64,000 nt of DNA from Undibacterium hunanense (GCF_014284335.1 NZ_JACOGF010000003.1:62001-126000), one strand, 5' to 3'. Positions 9,453-18,551 are shown, counted from the first letter of the stretch. Notes: generated by a model not told the origin, from the letters alone. Numbers and translations: made by a program.

Positions 9453-9467
9453 TGAGAATGATTCGCA
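9453..9467 (-). promoter_or_regulatory. Fur box upstream of STN receptor
   Basis: TGAGAATGATTCGCA matches the 7-1-7 Fur consensus (TGATAAT-N-ATTATCA) at about 11 of 14 positions and begins 23 nt upstream of the receptor start codon. It points to iron repression of the 9429-4643 operon. Confidence 0.7.
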
Positions 9468-9567
9468 TTATATATTAAATGCACCAAATTGGGTAGATAT
9501 GAGTAAGGTATAAACATGGTAAATATTGTTCACGGGAATCATTTCTATTGCTGTGCCACACTGCTAC

Positions 9568-9628
9568 GCGGTGCTTACCTATGATTCACCTCTGATGGCT
9601 ACAAAAAAAGACCGAAAGTAGGCACCGC
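9568..9628. repeat. Inverted repeat in receptor-regulator intergenic region
   Basis: GCGGTGCTTAC (9568-9578) pairs with GTAGGCACCGC (9618-9628) with one G-T-type mismatch and a 39-nt loop that contains a run of seven A. It lies in the 386-nt gap (9430-9815) between the receptor and the AraC-type regulator, whose other contents are two Fur-like sites and a short hairpin. It could be an old transcript end or a regulatory hairpin. Confidence 0.4.
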
Positions 9629-9708
9629 TTCCAGGGTATGTAAAAACATGAGGCATGCATTTTGCTCATGCTATTTTATTAATCGAACATCGCTTAAATG
9701 GCTGGTAA

Positions 9709-9723
9709 TAATATTGATTCTCA
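9709..9723 (+). promoter_or_regulatory. Fur-like box upstream of AraC-type regulator
   Basis: TAATATTGATTCTCA, read on the opposite strand as TGAGAATCAATATTA, matches the Fur 7-1-7 consensus at about 11 of 14 positions. It lies about 93 nt upstream of the regulator start and suggests that the regulator is itself iron-repressed, as known for YbtA and PchR. Confidence 0.55.
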
Positions 9724-9766
9724 TTTACACTATCCATGTTGCTTGTGTGACATTCAATTTAATTTG

Positions 9767-9785
9767 ATGAGCCATGCAGGCTCAT
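9767..9785. repeat. Perfect 7-bp hairpin before AraC-type regulator
   Basis: ATGAGCC (9767-9773) and GGCTCAT (9779-9785) pair perfectly around ATGCA, 30 nt upstream of the regulator start. It could be an operator or a 5' leader hairpin; no further support is visible. Confidence 0.4.
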
Positions 9786-9815
9786 TTGTTCAACCGTATT
9801 TTGCAATGAGCGTTT

Positions 9816-10742
9816 ATGAGCGGTTTGCGACCAATGTCAACGCAGTTTGAGGAAACCCGGCACCAGATCAGTACTGGCCCCGGAGTGAAGATTTCTCACA
9901 TCGATTACACGCCGCAGCAATATCGCAGCGTCAAATCCGAATCACCGCCCTGCCTAGCACTGTGCGTATTTCTGGAAGGCAGTGGTGAATCTATACTGGC
10001 TGACCGTTCACGTATCAATTTCGCCCCGGACCAGGCTTTGCTGTTTGCTTCGCCGAGCAGCAGTTGTTCAGAAACCAATCTGCCCGGACATCAACGCCTG
10101 CGGGCGATAGAAATTCATTTCACTGCGCAGACGCTGGAGCAGATAAGAGGCATGCAAATCCAGCCCATGCTGCAACGTCTGGCAGCGAATGCCAGCCTGC
10201 GGCCGGCTGGAACAGACAGCTTTCTATACCAGTTCCCTGCTTCGGCAGCGATCCGGGCGATTGCTGAGCAGATTTTTCGCCAGCGTACGCCTGAGGGTGT
10301 GCAACAACTTTTCCTGCACAGCAAGGCGCTGGAATTATTGTCACTGATGGTCGAGGCTTTGTTGTCCATATTGTCCACACCGCAAGGTACGGATAAGCCT
10401 GCCCTGCAAAAGCGCGATCATAAAAAACTTGATCGTGCGCGAGAATGCCTGCTGGCGCGGCTGGATCACAATTGGTCACTGGCTGAACTGGCACATGCCT
10501 CCAACCTGAATGAGCGCAAGCTGAAAGAAGGCTTCAAAGCCTTGTTCGGCAATTCAGTGCATGCGTATTTGCAGGAAAAACGCATGCAGGCTGCGGCGCA
10601 TTTGCTCAGTTGCACAGAGCTCAGCATCACCGAAGTAGTGATGCAAACAGGCTATGCCAATCCCAGCCATTTTTCAAAATTGTTCAGGCGGCACTTTGGC
10701 ATGTCGCCGCGTGAATTCACGCAGTTGAAAACGTCTACCTGA
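9816..10742 (+). CDS. AraC-family regulator, YbtA/PchR-like
   Basis: A 308-aa regulator. The N-terminal ~190 residues form a sensor domain without strong motifs (a cupin-like run at SPPCLALCVFLEG). The C-terminal ~100 residues carry two helix-turn-helix motifs, the second being TEVVMQTGYANPSHFSKLFRR followed by the family signature GMSPREF. AraC-type proteins of this kind (YbtA, PchR) bind the ferric siderophore and activate synthesis and uptake genes. Its place between a receptor operon and the siderophore locus, with Fur-like sites upstream, fits that role. Start is uncertain: ATG at 9816 or 9834. It converges with the last ABC gene, with only 22 nt between stop codons. Its likely target is the direct repeat at 20659-20694. 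Confidence 0.88.
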   Translation: MSGLRPMSTQFEETRHQISTGPGVKISHIDYTPQQYRSVKSESPPCLALCVFLEGSGESILADRSRINFAPDQALLFASPSSSCSETNLPGHQRLRAIEIHFTAQTLEQIRGMQIQPMLQRLAANASLRPAGTDSFLYQFPASAAIRAIAEQIFRQRTPEGVQQLFLHSKALELLSLMVEALLSILSTPQGTDKPALQKRDHKKLDRARECLLARLDHNWSLAELAHASNLNERKLKEGFKALFGNSVHAYLQEKRMQAAAHLLSCTELSITEVVMQTGYANPSHFSKLFRRHFGMSPREFTQLKTST

Positions 10743-10764
10743 GGGTGTTTGTCACGTTGTCACT

Positions 10765-12522
10765 TCAAGCTGCCTGGCGAAAGCGCCAATGGCGGCTATT
10801 TTCCTGCTGTTCCCAAAGACGCACGTACAAGCCATCTTGCTGTATCAGGTCAGCATGTCGGCCTTGCCCGACCACAGCGCCACGATCAAGCACCAGTATC
10901 TGATCAGCATCAGCGACGGTATGCAGGCGGTGCGCAATCATCAATACGGTCTTGCCACGCACCAGTGCTGCCATGGCCTGACGTATGGCATGTTCATTAC
11001 CGGCGTCTATGGATGCCGTGGCTTCGTCCAGCAGGACGATGGGAGCATCTTTCAGTATGGCACGTGCAATCGACAGGCGTTGCCGCTCACCGCCAGACAA
11101 GCTGCCACCGCCCTCGCCTATTACGGTCATATAAGCCTGTGGCAATGCCATTATGAAATCGTGACAGCAGGCAGCACGCGTGGCCGCCTGCAATTCTGCA
11201 TACGTCGCATGTGGCCGGGCGATGCGCAAATTGCTTTCTATGGTGTCGTTAAACAGATAACTTTCTTGCAGAACAATGGCGATCCGGTCAAGCAGATCAT
11301 CCTGGTGCATGCTGCGAATATCAACACCGCCTATGAGTATTTTTCCACCTGCCACGTCATGAAAACGGGCCAGCAAATGCACGATGGTGGTTTTGCCTGC
11401 ACCGCTGGGGCCTACCAGCGCAGTCACTGTGCCGGGTCGGGCGCTAAACGAAATATTGCTCAGGGTTTGCGTACCAGCTTCCGCACTGTAATTGACATTG
11501 CAGAATTCGATATCATGACGATCTGGCACCAAAGCCAGGGCGGGTTCGGGCAAGCATTTTTCATTGAGTAAGGCGGCGATTCTTTCAAAACTTTTTTCAT
11601 AGAAAGCCAGTTGTGCCATCAACAGCGCAGATTCATTCATCATGGCGTAGAAGCGATGACTCATGACCAGGAACATGACGAGCGTGGCATGTCCCAGGTT
11701 GCCGTTGATATTCAACTGAAAAGCCCGTGCCAATACCAGTAAAAAACCGATTTCCAGCAAGATGGAAAAACCGATGGCAGCTATGCCGGCGATAATTTCC
11801 ACCCGTATGGACAATGCCCGCAGGTTTTGTAAAGCGCTCAATACCTTATCGTAACCACGCGCAGACCGGCCAAAGGCACGTATCACCTTAATACCCTGTA
11901 TGAATTCGAGCAAGCGGCTATTGGTTGCGGCTTTCTGCGTGATTTTGGCGCGACTGATCTTGTTGACGGACTCTTTTACCAGGCGAAACAGTACCAAGCC
12001 AACTGCAACACTGGCCATGGAAAGCAAGCCCAGTTGCCAGTCTATATACAGTAATAACGCCCCGGTCAGCCCGGCGATGGTTAGTCTGCCGCATAATTCA
12101 CCTGCCAGATGGGTAAAGGCTTCCTCCACATGAAGCAGGTTTTCTGTCATGACTGCTGTCAATTCGCCTGTCTGGCGGCGCGCATAAAAACCCAGTGGCA
12201 GGCGACGCAGATGGCTGGCAATTTGCAGACGTAAATCGCACATCATGCCAGTGCCGCCGACAAAGCCATCGACATTGGCTGCGACGCTGCACAATAATTG
12301 CAGCATCAGGCTGGCTGCCAGCATCAGCGTCAGTCTGATCATGAGACTCATGTCAAAATAGCCGCTGAACATGGCATTCAATGCCGCAAACAGCACGACA
12401 TAGGGCACAGTCGCAAACAGTGATTCAGCCACCCGCCAGGCAATGCTGCGGCGGAAACGGGCTGTGTTATTGGGTATGGCGTCGCTACGTACCATGCGCA
12501 TTAATCCAAATATCATCTGCAT
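10765..12522 (-). CDS. ABC transporter permease-ATPase, YbtQ-like
   Basis: A 585-aa half-transporter with a six-helix exporter-type membrane domain (about residues 20-310) fused to an ATPase domain with Walker A GPSGAGKTTIVHLL near residue 370, the signature LSGGERQRLSIARAIL, Walker B IVLLDEATASID and the switch His in MIAHRLH. Together with the preceding gene it forms a heterodimer like YbtP/YbtQ, which, despite the exporter fold, is known to import ferric yersiniabactin across the inner membrane. Its start overlaps the stop of the preceding ABC gene (ATGA). It is the last gene of the 20602-10765 operon. The opposite direction of transport cannot be excluded from sequence. Confidence 0.9.
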   Translation of the reverse strand: MQMIFGLMRMVRSDAIPNNTARFRRSIAWRVAESLFATVPYVVLFAALNAMFSGYFDMSLMIRLTLMLAASLMLQLLCSVAANVDGFVGGTGMMCDLRLQIASHLRRLPLGFYARRQTGELTAVMTENLLHVEEAFTHLAGELCGRLTIAGLTGALLLYIDWQLGLLSMASVAVGLVLFRLVKESVNKISRAKITQKAATNSRLLEFIQGIKVIRAFGRSARGYDKVLSALQNLRALSIRVEIIAGIAAIGFSILLEIGFLLVLARAFQLNINGNLGHATLVMFLVMSHRFYAMMNESALLMAQLAFYEKSFERIAALLNEKCLPEPALALVPDRHDIEFCNVNYSAEAGTQTLSNISFSARPGTVTALVGPSGAGKTTIVHLLARFHDVAGGKILIGGVDIRSMHQDDLLDRIAIVLQESYLFNDTIESNLRIARPHATYAELQAATRAACCHDFIMALPQAYMTVIGEGGGSLSGGERQRLSIARAILKDAPIVLLDEATASIDAGNEHAIRQAMAALVRGKTVLMIAHRLHTVADADQILVLDRGAVVGQGRHADLIQQDGLYVRLWEQQENSRHWRFRQAA

Positions 12523-14354
12523 CAGGCAGCTCCCTTGACGTGTTCATCGGTTGGCGTGCTCCTGATCTTCCAGGTGGCGCTATCGCTTTGCAATTGCCAT
12601 AAATGGCGATATAAAGTGCAGTCCTGCAGCAATTGCGCGTGCTTGCCGCAGGCAATGACACGACCAGTGTCAAGCACCACGATCTGATCGGCATCAATAA
12701 TGGTTGATAAGCGGTGGGCGATCACCATGACGGTTTTGTCGCGGGTCAGCACACCCAGAGCCTGCAATAATCGCGCTTCATTGACAGGGTCGGAAAATGC
12801 AGTGGCTTCATCCAGGACGATGACAGGCGAATTTTTGACCAGCGCCCTGGCAATTGATAAACGCTGCTTTTCGCCGCCAGACAGACGGGCACCACGTTCA
12901 CCCAGTACGGTTTGATAACCCTGTGGAAGACAGTTGATGAAGTCGTGCGCCTGGGCTGCAGTTGCTGCTGCGACTACCTGTTCTTCGCTGATATCTTCAC
13001 GACCAAGACGGATATTTTCCAAGACCGTGTCGTGGAACAGAAATACATCCTGCATCACATACGCAACCTGGGAATGCATGTCTGCCAGCGGTATTTCACG
13101 CACATCTGCACCACCGATTCTAACTGCTCCCTGCTGTACATCCCAAAAACGCACCAGCAACTGGGCCAGCGTGGATTTTCCCGCACCACTGGGACCAACG
13201 ATGGCGGTTAAACTGCCAGCTGGGATTTTGAAACTGATATCTTGCAAGACCGTTATTTCGCCATAAGCAAAGCTTGTACCGTCAAATTCTACGCTATTGT
13301 CTGCCGGGGTCTGCATATTTGCAGCATTGGCCGCATCAGGCAATTCAGGTGCTTCCATCAAATCCTGTACACGTCCATAACCGTCCTGTATCAACCGCAT
13401 CAGGCTGCCAAAAAATGCCAGTTGAAACAATGGCCGGGTAATGCCCAACCCCAGCAACAGGCAAAGCACAAACAGTTCAAGTGACAGGCTACCCTGTAAA
13501 TACCAGTAGCCGCCAAATGGCAATATGCAAAGCATGTTGGCACCGATGACCACGGTAAAGGCGGACCAGGCCGGTACGGTCAGTTTTACCATGCGCACGA
13601 TAACGTCAAAATAGGCGGCAACCACCTGCGGTAAGCGTACCGCGCTGGCGGCGCTTGCCGCACCCTGGCGATAAGTCTTGATCACAGCAATACCTTGCAC
13701 ATATTGCACAACCTGGCTGGCCAGGATGGCATTGACTTCGTTATATTCACGCATGACTTCCGGTACTTTTTTCCATAACAGCAGCTGTACCACGATGGCC
13801 AAAGGTACTGTCACCAGAGTCACCAGGGCCATGCGCCAGTCCAGATAAAACAGGGCAATCGCGCTGACCACAGGCAAAGTCAGGGCGGCGGCACTGTCGT
13901 TGAGGTGATGGGCGATGAACAGTTCAAGCCGGTCTACGTCATCACGCAAGACTTTATTAATGGATTCTGCGTTGCGTGCGGTGATCCAGCCCATGGGAAC
14001 ACGTCTGAGTTTATCTGCCACCGCCAGACGCAAGTCGAACAGGATGTTGAACGCCGCCAGATGCGCCAATACGCCGCCACTGACCTGTAGCAGCCAGCGC
14101 AAGCCCATCGCCAGTGCGCCCCAGCCCAATATGGACCAGAGTTCTGTCAGCGTTTTTTCCTGTTGCGGGTGTGCCAGATGCAATAGCACCAGGTAAATCA
14201 CCAGCAGCGGCGCCAGTGACAGCAGGCTGCTCATTGCACTTAACACGGTAGCCCAGATCAAGCTGGTCTTGCGTTCTCCTGCCAGTGCAAGTAATGCTCC
14301 CAGCCCGCGTTTGCGGGCAGGCATGGGCGCTCTGGTAGTTGATTGATCACTCAT
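12522..14354 (-). CDS. ABC transporter permease-ATPase, YbtP-like
   Basis: A 610-aa half-transporter: six membrane segments in about residues 25-330, then an ATPase domain with Walker A GPSGAGKSTLAQLL near residue 388, signature LSGGEKQRLSIARAL, Walker B IVLDEATAFSDP and the switch His in VIAHRLS. It pairs with the YbtQ-like protein to move a metal-siderophore complex across the inner membrane. The start is set at 14354 (MSDQSTTRAP): this ATG overlaps the stop codon of the monooxygenase gene (TAATG), and the open frame further upstream has no membrane-protein character and overlaps that gene. Confidence 0.9.
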   Translation of the reverse strand: MSDQSTTRAPMPARKRGLGALLALAGERKTSLIWATVLSAMSSLLSLAPLLVIYLVLLHLAHPQQEKTLTELWSILGWGALAMGLRWLLQVSGGVLAHLAAFNILFDLRLAVADKLRRVPMGWITARNAESINKVLRDDVDRLELFIAHHLNDSAAALTLPVVSAIALFYLDWRMALVTLVTVPLAIVVQLLLWKKVPEVMREYNEVNAILASQVVQYVQGIAVIKTYRQGAASAASAVRLPQVVAAYFDVIVRMVKLTVPAWSAFTVVIGANMLCILPFGGYWYLQGSLSLELFVLCLLLGLGITRPLFQLAFFGSLMRLIQDGYGRVQDLMEAPELPDAANAANMQTPADNSVEFDGTSFAYGEITVLQDISFKIPAGSLTAIVGPSGAGKSTLAQLLVRFWDVQQGAVRIGGADVREIPLADMHSQVAYVMQDVFLFHDTVLENIRLGREDISEEQVVAAATAAQAHDFINCLPQGYQTVLGERGARLSGGEKQRLSIARALVKNSPVIVLDEATAFSDPVNEARLLQALGVLTRDKTVMVIAHRLSTIIDADQIVVLDTGRVIACGKHAQLLQDCTLYRHLWQLQSDSATWKIRSTPTDEHVKGAA

Positions 14355-15565
14355 TATGCGGCCCGTCTGCTTGCCTGCTGTAGTTGAATATGGTCTGTCA
14401 TATGAAGTTCTTCTTGCGCGCTTTTGATAAAATAATTGAGCAGCATGGACTTGGGCATGGCGCTCATGATCCAATTGCGCAAACGGAAAGACCAGACGCT
14501 GTCCGGCAAATACAGCCTGGCAGCTTTGCGCCCGCGTAATTGCAAAGCAGCTATACCAGGACGCATGCGTTGCTGGTAGCGCAACAGGGCTGCCGGACTT
14601 GAATCGGCAGCCAGTTCCTGTGCCAGGCAATAAGCGCCAGCCAGTGCCATGCTTGCACCCTGCCCGTTTGCCAGCGTCAGACAATGCGCGGCGTCACCGA
14701 GCAGCACAACCCTGCCACGGCTCCAGTCAGGTATATGTACCTGCATCAGGGCATCCATGTAGACAGAGCTGCTGGCCGACAGTTTTGTGATTGAATCAAT
14801 CACACGTGGATGGCTGCCGGCAAATTCGCTGAGCAGGTAATCCCTGCGTGTGTGTTGCGCAGGTGCTGCATCCAGATTTGATTTCCAGATATGCAATGCA
14901 GTAACTCCCTTGCTGCCGAGCTGGTAATACATGCTCATACGGCGTGGCTCGGCGATGGCGACCATGTCTTCTTCCAGCGCGGTGCCGCCATTGATCCAGT
15001 AAGCTGCCGCCTGCATCCCCATGTGCTGGCAAAAGTCGGTATCCGGTCCAAATGCCAGTCGCCGTGTGGCTGAACGAAAGCCATCGGCACCAATCACATA
15101 GTCAAAGCGTTGCGTATTGCCATGGTTGAATTGCACATCGACACCGTGTGCATCTTGCTGCAGGGAAGAAATCCGGGTACCTGGCTGTAAATTGACTGCA
15201 TCATTCAGACTTTGGTGCAGGATATCTGCAAGGTCGCCACGCAGCACCACTTGATGGTCAAGTTGGGTCAGCAGCTTGCCATGATTGAGCTGCATGATGG
15301 TACGTCCACGGGCATCGAGATAAAGATTGCGGTCTACCGGCAAGGCGGCCTGACGCAAATCTGGCAGCAGGCCCATTTCTTCAATCACGCGACGGCCCGC
15401 ACCGGATATGCTGAGCATATAACCTTCGTCACGCAATGTGGCTGCCTGTTCGACTATCGTAACGGCATAGCCGCTACGGCTTAACCACCATGCAGCACAC
15501 AAACCACCAATGCCGGCACCGGACACCAGTATGCGTTTGCCATTTGTGTTATTCATACTGCTCAT
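14354..15565 (-). CDS. FAD-dependent monooxygenase in siderophore operon
   Basis: A 403-aa flavoprotein of the aromatic hydroxylase (PHBH/UbiH) group: dinucleotide-binding GAGIGGLCAAWWL at the N-terminus, the DG motif in VIGADGFRSATRR near residue 165, and the ribityl-binding GDAAHCLTLANGQGASMAL near residue 285. It should use NAD(P)H and O2 to hydroxylate or otherwise oxidise a small molecule. It overlaps the upstream methyltransferase-thioesterase gene (ATGA) and the downstream ABC gene (TAATG), so it belongs to the siderophore operon, but yersiniabactin synthesis needs no such enzyme. A tailoring step on the alkylphenol or a thiazoline, or intracellular breakdown of the ferric complex to release iron, are both possible. 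The start ATG 15565 is chosen by the overlap; a longer frame upstream is inside the neighbouring gene. Confidence 0.87.
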   Translation of the reverse strand: MSSMNNTNGKRILVSGAGIGGLCAAWWLSRSGYAVTIVEQAATLRDEGYMLSISGAGRRVIEEMGLLPDLRQAALPVDRNLYLDARGRTIMQLNHGKLLTQLDHQVVLRGDLADILHQSLNDAVNLQPGTRISSLQQDAHGVDVQFNHGNTQRFDYVIGADGFRSATRRLAFGPDTDFCQHMGMQAAAYWINGGTALEEDMVAIAEPRRMSMYYQLGSKGVTALHIWKSNLDAAPAQHTRRDYLLSEFAGSHPRVIDSITKLSASSSVYMDALMQVHIPDWSRGRVVLLGDAAHCLTLANGQGASMALAGAYCLAQELAADSSPAALLRYQQRMRPGIAALQLRGRKAARLYLPDSVWSFRLRNWIMSAMPKSMLLNYFIKSAQEELHMTDHIQLQQASRRAA

Positions 15566-17220
15566 GCCACACCCTCTTTGATTGTCGCGGCCTGGGTACG
15601 CAACATGGCTTGTACCTCCAGCCGGGCTTCTCGCAAAAAAAAATGTTCGGCGTCCACAGTTTTTGGCGCGATCGGTGTGGCACTGTAAGCTTGCCAGCCG
15701 CTCATGTGTGCTGGCGTCACCAGTTTGTCGCGTGTGCCTGCCAGCGTATGTACCGGGCATGGCAAACGTCGCCGGTCAAACCGCTGATAACGTGCACCGA
15801 CGGCAAAGTCTGCCTGCATGGTTTTTTGTACGGCCCGCATCATGGCTGGTGCTGCCAGCACGCCCGGTGGCGTACCACCCAATACCCTGAGCACGACTGC
15901 CAGGTCGGCATTATCAAAAGGAGCAATTTGCAATAAATTGATCAACATCGAAGACAATGGCAGATGCGGCGGATTGGTTGCCGTCAGCCATAGTGCCGCA
16001 GGTGGCCTGCCTGCCTCAGCCAATGCCAGCGCCAGCTCATATGCCAGCAAGCCACCAAGGCAATGACCAAACAGTGCAAACGGACGTTCACTGCCTATTG
16101 CCTGCAGTTGCGGCTGGATTTGTGCCATGGCCCAGGCGACCCATTGCTCCATGGTCTGCAAAGGCGCATCCATGAGAAAGCCTTCGCGACCGGGCAACTG
16201 TACCGGGCAGAATTGCATTTCATCGGACAGCGTTTGATGCCAGCCACGAAATACAGAGGCGCCCCCACCCGCAAAAGGAAACGCAAATACCGGCAAACGC
16301 GTATCACCGGTCGGGGCACCATACGGAAACACCTGTTCAACCGGTTCCGGCATGATCAAAACCGTTTGTTGAACGGCGCGGCATGTGACTGCTGGCTGCG
16401 GTAAATGCCAGTCGGGTGCATGTTGATTCACTGGCCTGCTGTCGCGTATGAAGCGCATGGCCTGATACCGCAGGTCAGCATTTGCCAATGCGGTCTGTTG
16501 CGCAGCCAGCTCTTCACCAAGTACCGTTCTCAGGAAATTTTCTTCGCTATTTCCAGCATCAGCATCTGCCGGATTTTTTTGGTACTGTTTTTGTCTGCAT
16601 GTGGCGGCAGCCAGTACGCCCGTACTCAGGTCGCGACTGGAATCCAGTTTGAAGCCGCAATTCTCAAGCTGACTGACCAGCGTGGCCCAGGTACTGTCAT
16701 CAAGCAGATCAGCAATCAGCAGGCAGGCACCGGTACGCAGGGTCTGCGCTGCGCTGCGTGCAAAGGAAGATGGTGACTGCAATTCTTGAAACAGTTCTAT
16801 CGCCAGTATTACGTCCTGGCTGGCTGTTTGCTGCGGCAGGCTGGCGGCATCGGCCACCTGCCAGCGTATTTTCAGTCTGCCGAAACGGTTACGACAAGCT
16901 TCGATCTGCTCTGCTGACAGGTCAATACCAGTCAACGCGGCAGGTTTATGCCTGTCTGCAATCGCTGCCAGCGCACCTCCACGACCGCAACCCGCGTCAA
17001 GAATGTGAAGCCCATCCAGCGGGGTATCAGCAATGATTTCCCATAGCAAACGCTCTTGCATATCGCGTGTGCTTTGGCGACTTTCAGACGTGGCATAACC
17101 GCGATTCATGAATTCAAAACGCTGCCCTGCATCCAGCGCAGTTACCAGGTCGTTCAGGCGTGCATAGACCAGACGTGTCAGCATGACGCCTTCCTGGACT
17201 TGCAGTGGGGCAGCGGTCAT
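15562..17220 (-). CDS. Methyltransferase-thioesterase fusion 1 (Cys nucleophile)
   Basis: A 552-aa two-domain protein. Residues ~20-210 are a class I SAM methyltransferase (motif I LDAGCGRGGALAAI near residue 77, then GIDLSAEQIE). Residues ~300-550 are an alpha/beta-hydrolase thioesterase of the type II/GrsT class (FPFAGGGASVFRGW, FCPVQLPGRE, GHCLGG, Asp in GTRDKLV, His in EHFFL). In the nucleophile elbow the usual GHSxG reads GHCLG, so the nucleophile would be Cys. The gene overlaps both neighbours by ATGA and sits in the uptake operon. It is a paralogue of the fusion at 42038-43744. One of the pair may N-methylate the thiazolidine, as in micacocidin/agrochelin, and one may release or edit the chain; which does what is not visible. 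Confidence 0.85.
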   Translation of the reverse strand: MTAAPLQVQEGVMLTRLVYARLNDLVTALDAGQRFEFMNRGYATSESRQSTRDMQERLLWEIIADTPLDGLHILDAGCGRGGALAAIADRHKPAALTGIDLSAEQIEACRNRFGRLKIRWQVADAASLPQQTASQDVILAIELFQELQSPSSFARSAAQTLRTGACLLIADLLDDSTWATLVSQLENCGFKLDSSRDLSTGVLAAATCRQKQYQKNPADADAGNSEENFLRTVLGEELAAQQTALANADLRYQAMRFIRDSRPVNQHAPDWHLPQPAVTCRAVQQTVLIMPEPVEQVFPYGAPTGDTRLPVFAFPFAGGGASVFRGWHQTLSDEMQFCPVQLPGREGFLMDAPLQTMEQWVAWAMAQIQPQLQAIGSERPFALFGHCLGGLLAYELALALAEAGRPPAALWLTATNPPHLPLSSMLINLLQIAPFDNADLAVVLRVLGGTPPGVLAAPAMMRAVQKTMQADFAVGARYQRFDRRRLPCPVHTLAGTRDKLVTPAHMSGWQAYSATPIAPKTVDAEHFFLREARLEVQAMLRTQAATIKEGVA

Positions 17221-18551
17221 GAACCCGCCTCGGCCAGCATGTTATTTACTGTATTTTCTTCGGCCTGCCCATCACCGGTGATGGTGTTTGATACCGATGC
17301 AGTTTCTGCTGTGGCACCAGCCGCTGCCCTTGCATACATGCGGGGTGCCAGCAACAAGCCCGTGAATGCGAGGCCGCTGGTAATCATGAAGGTGACACCA
17401 TAGCCAAGTCTGGACGTGACCACACCTGCACTCAGTCCGAATACCAGTGCGCAAAAAGCGTCGGTACACTGCAACAAAGAATAGTCGGTACCTGCCTGTG
17501 CCGGTGATGCCCAGTCCATCATGATGGTGTACAAGACGACAAAGCCCAACGACATTGTGGTGCAGAACAACAAAAACACAGCAGCCAACAAAGGTTTGGC
17601 GTGCCAACCCAAAGTTTCTATCAACAGGTAGGTGAGTTGCAACACCAGATAGGCAATCAGACTGGCTTTCAGCATGCTTAAACGCTGATAACGTTTCAGC
17701 AGAACACCACCCAGCAAGGCGCCGACGACACCGGCAACGGCAACACCGGCACCGGACAGTATGCCGATTTCCACTACTGCAAATCCACGGTCCACCAGAT
17801 AAGTCAGCATGATGGCACTGAACCAGCGCAGCGATGCCTGGCAACTGATGATGGTTGCCATGCCCCAGCGTATGGATGGTCTGCGCCAGGCGGCTTTCAA
17901 ACTTGGTGTTGTGGCAGTCATCGTGGTGACCGGCACTACTGGTACTACTGGCATCACGCGTCGGCGGCGCAACCACAATGCGGGTAAGCCGCACAGTGCA
18001 ACCAATACTGCCAGTGCACGTATGCCGGTTTCCCAGCCCAGGTAGCCCACTGCCGTAACCAGTAAGCCGCCACCAAGTATGTAACCGAGGTAGCTGCCGC
18101 CTATCTGCATGCTGTTGCCAAGTCCGCGCTGTGAGACGGGCAGTGCCTGCACCGCCATGCCATCGGTGACGATGTCTTGCGTCACCGATGCAACCATCAG
18201 CACCAGTAGCAAGAGCATAATGGCTGACAATGCTGATTCCAGTGGCAATAAGGTCAGAATCAGCACACCAATCAACAAGAACAACTGAAAATTGCCTGCC
18301 CAGCACAGGCTTTGTTCAGGCTGGCCGGCAGTCAGGCGATCTATTCTTGACGCCCATAAAAACTTCAGGGCACTCGGTAAAAATAGCAATGACAGCAGAC
18401 CTATCTTGTCCAGCCCTATGCCGCGTGCACGCAATAATACCGGCAGACCTTCGTGCACCAGTCCACTCAACAAACCCTGGGTGGCATATAGCCCACCCAA
18501 TACCGTAAGCAGGCTGCCGGCAGCCATTGGCGTACCAATTTTTTTCATCAT
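17217..18551 (-). CDS. MFS siderophore transporter, RhtX/FptX/YbtX type
   Basis: A 444-aa inner-membrane protein with about 12 hydrophobic segments of the major facilitator type. The N-terminal pattern (GGLYATQGLLSGLVHEGLPVLLRARG, read here in part, and SALKFLWASRIDRL) is that of the RhtX/FptX family, which imports ferric rhizobactin 1021 or ferric pyochelin as a single protein; YbtX in yersiniabactin clusters is related. It overlaps the receptor gene upstream and the fusion gene downstream by ATGA. With the ABC pair in the same operon, the cell has two possible inner-membrane routes for the metal complex. Confidence 0.88.
   Translation of the reverse strand: MMKKIGTPMAAGSLLTVLGGLYATQGLLSGLVHEGLPVLLRARGIGLDKIGLLSLLFLPSALKFLWASRIDRLTAGQPEQSLCWAGNFQLFLLIGVLILTLLPLESALSAIMLLLLVLMVASVTQDIVTDGMAVQALPVSQRGLGNSMQIGGSYLGYILGGGLLVTAVGYLGWETGIRALAVLVALCGLPALWLRRRRVMPVVPVVPVTTMTATTPSLKAAWRRPSIRWGMATIISCQASLRWFSAIMLTYLVDRGFAVVEIGILSGAGVAVAGVVGALLGGVLLKRYQRLSMLKASLIAYLVLQLTYLLIETLGWHAKPLLAAVFLLFCTTMSLGFVVLYTIMMDWASPAQAGTDYSLLQCTDAFCALVFGLSAGVVTSRLGYGVTFMITSGLAFTGLLLAPRMYARAAAGATAETASVSNTITGDGQAEENTVNNMLAEAGS

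Noticed and set aside
9568-9628. Riboswitch between the receptor and the regulator
   Set aside because: Only one imperfect long-loop hairpin is visible; no known aptamer consensus can be recognised.
10765-14354. Multidrug or peptide exporter
   Set aside because: The fold is exporter-like, but the operon with a FyuA-like receptor and an RhtX/FptX-type protein fits the YbtP/YbtQ import pair better.
17272-18306. 344-codon minus-strand frame overlapping the MFS gene
   Set aside because: It is a shifted frame of the same strand as the MFS gene, with abnormal Cys/His/Trp content; the MFS frame is clearly coding.
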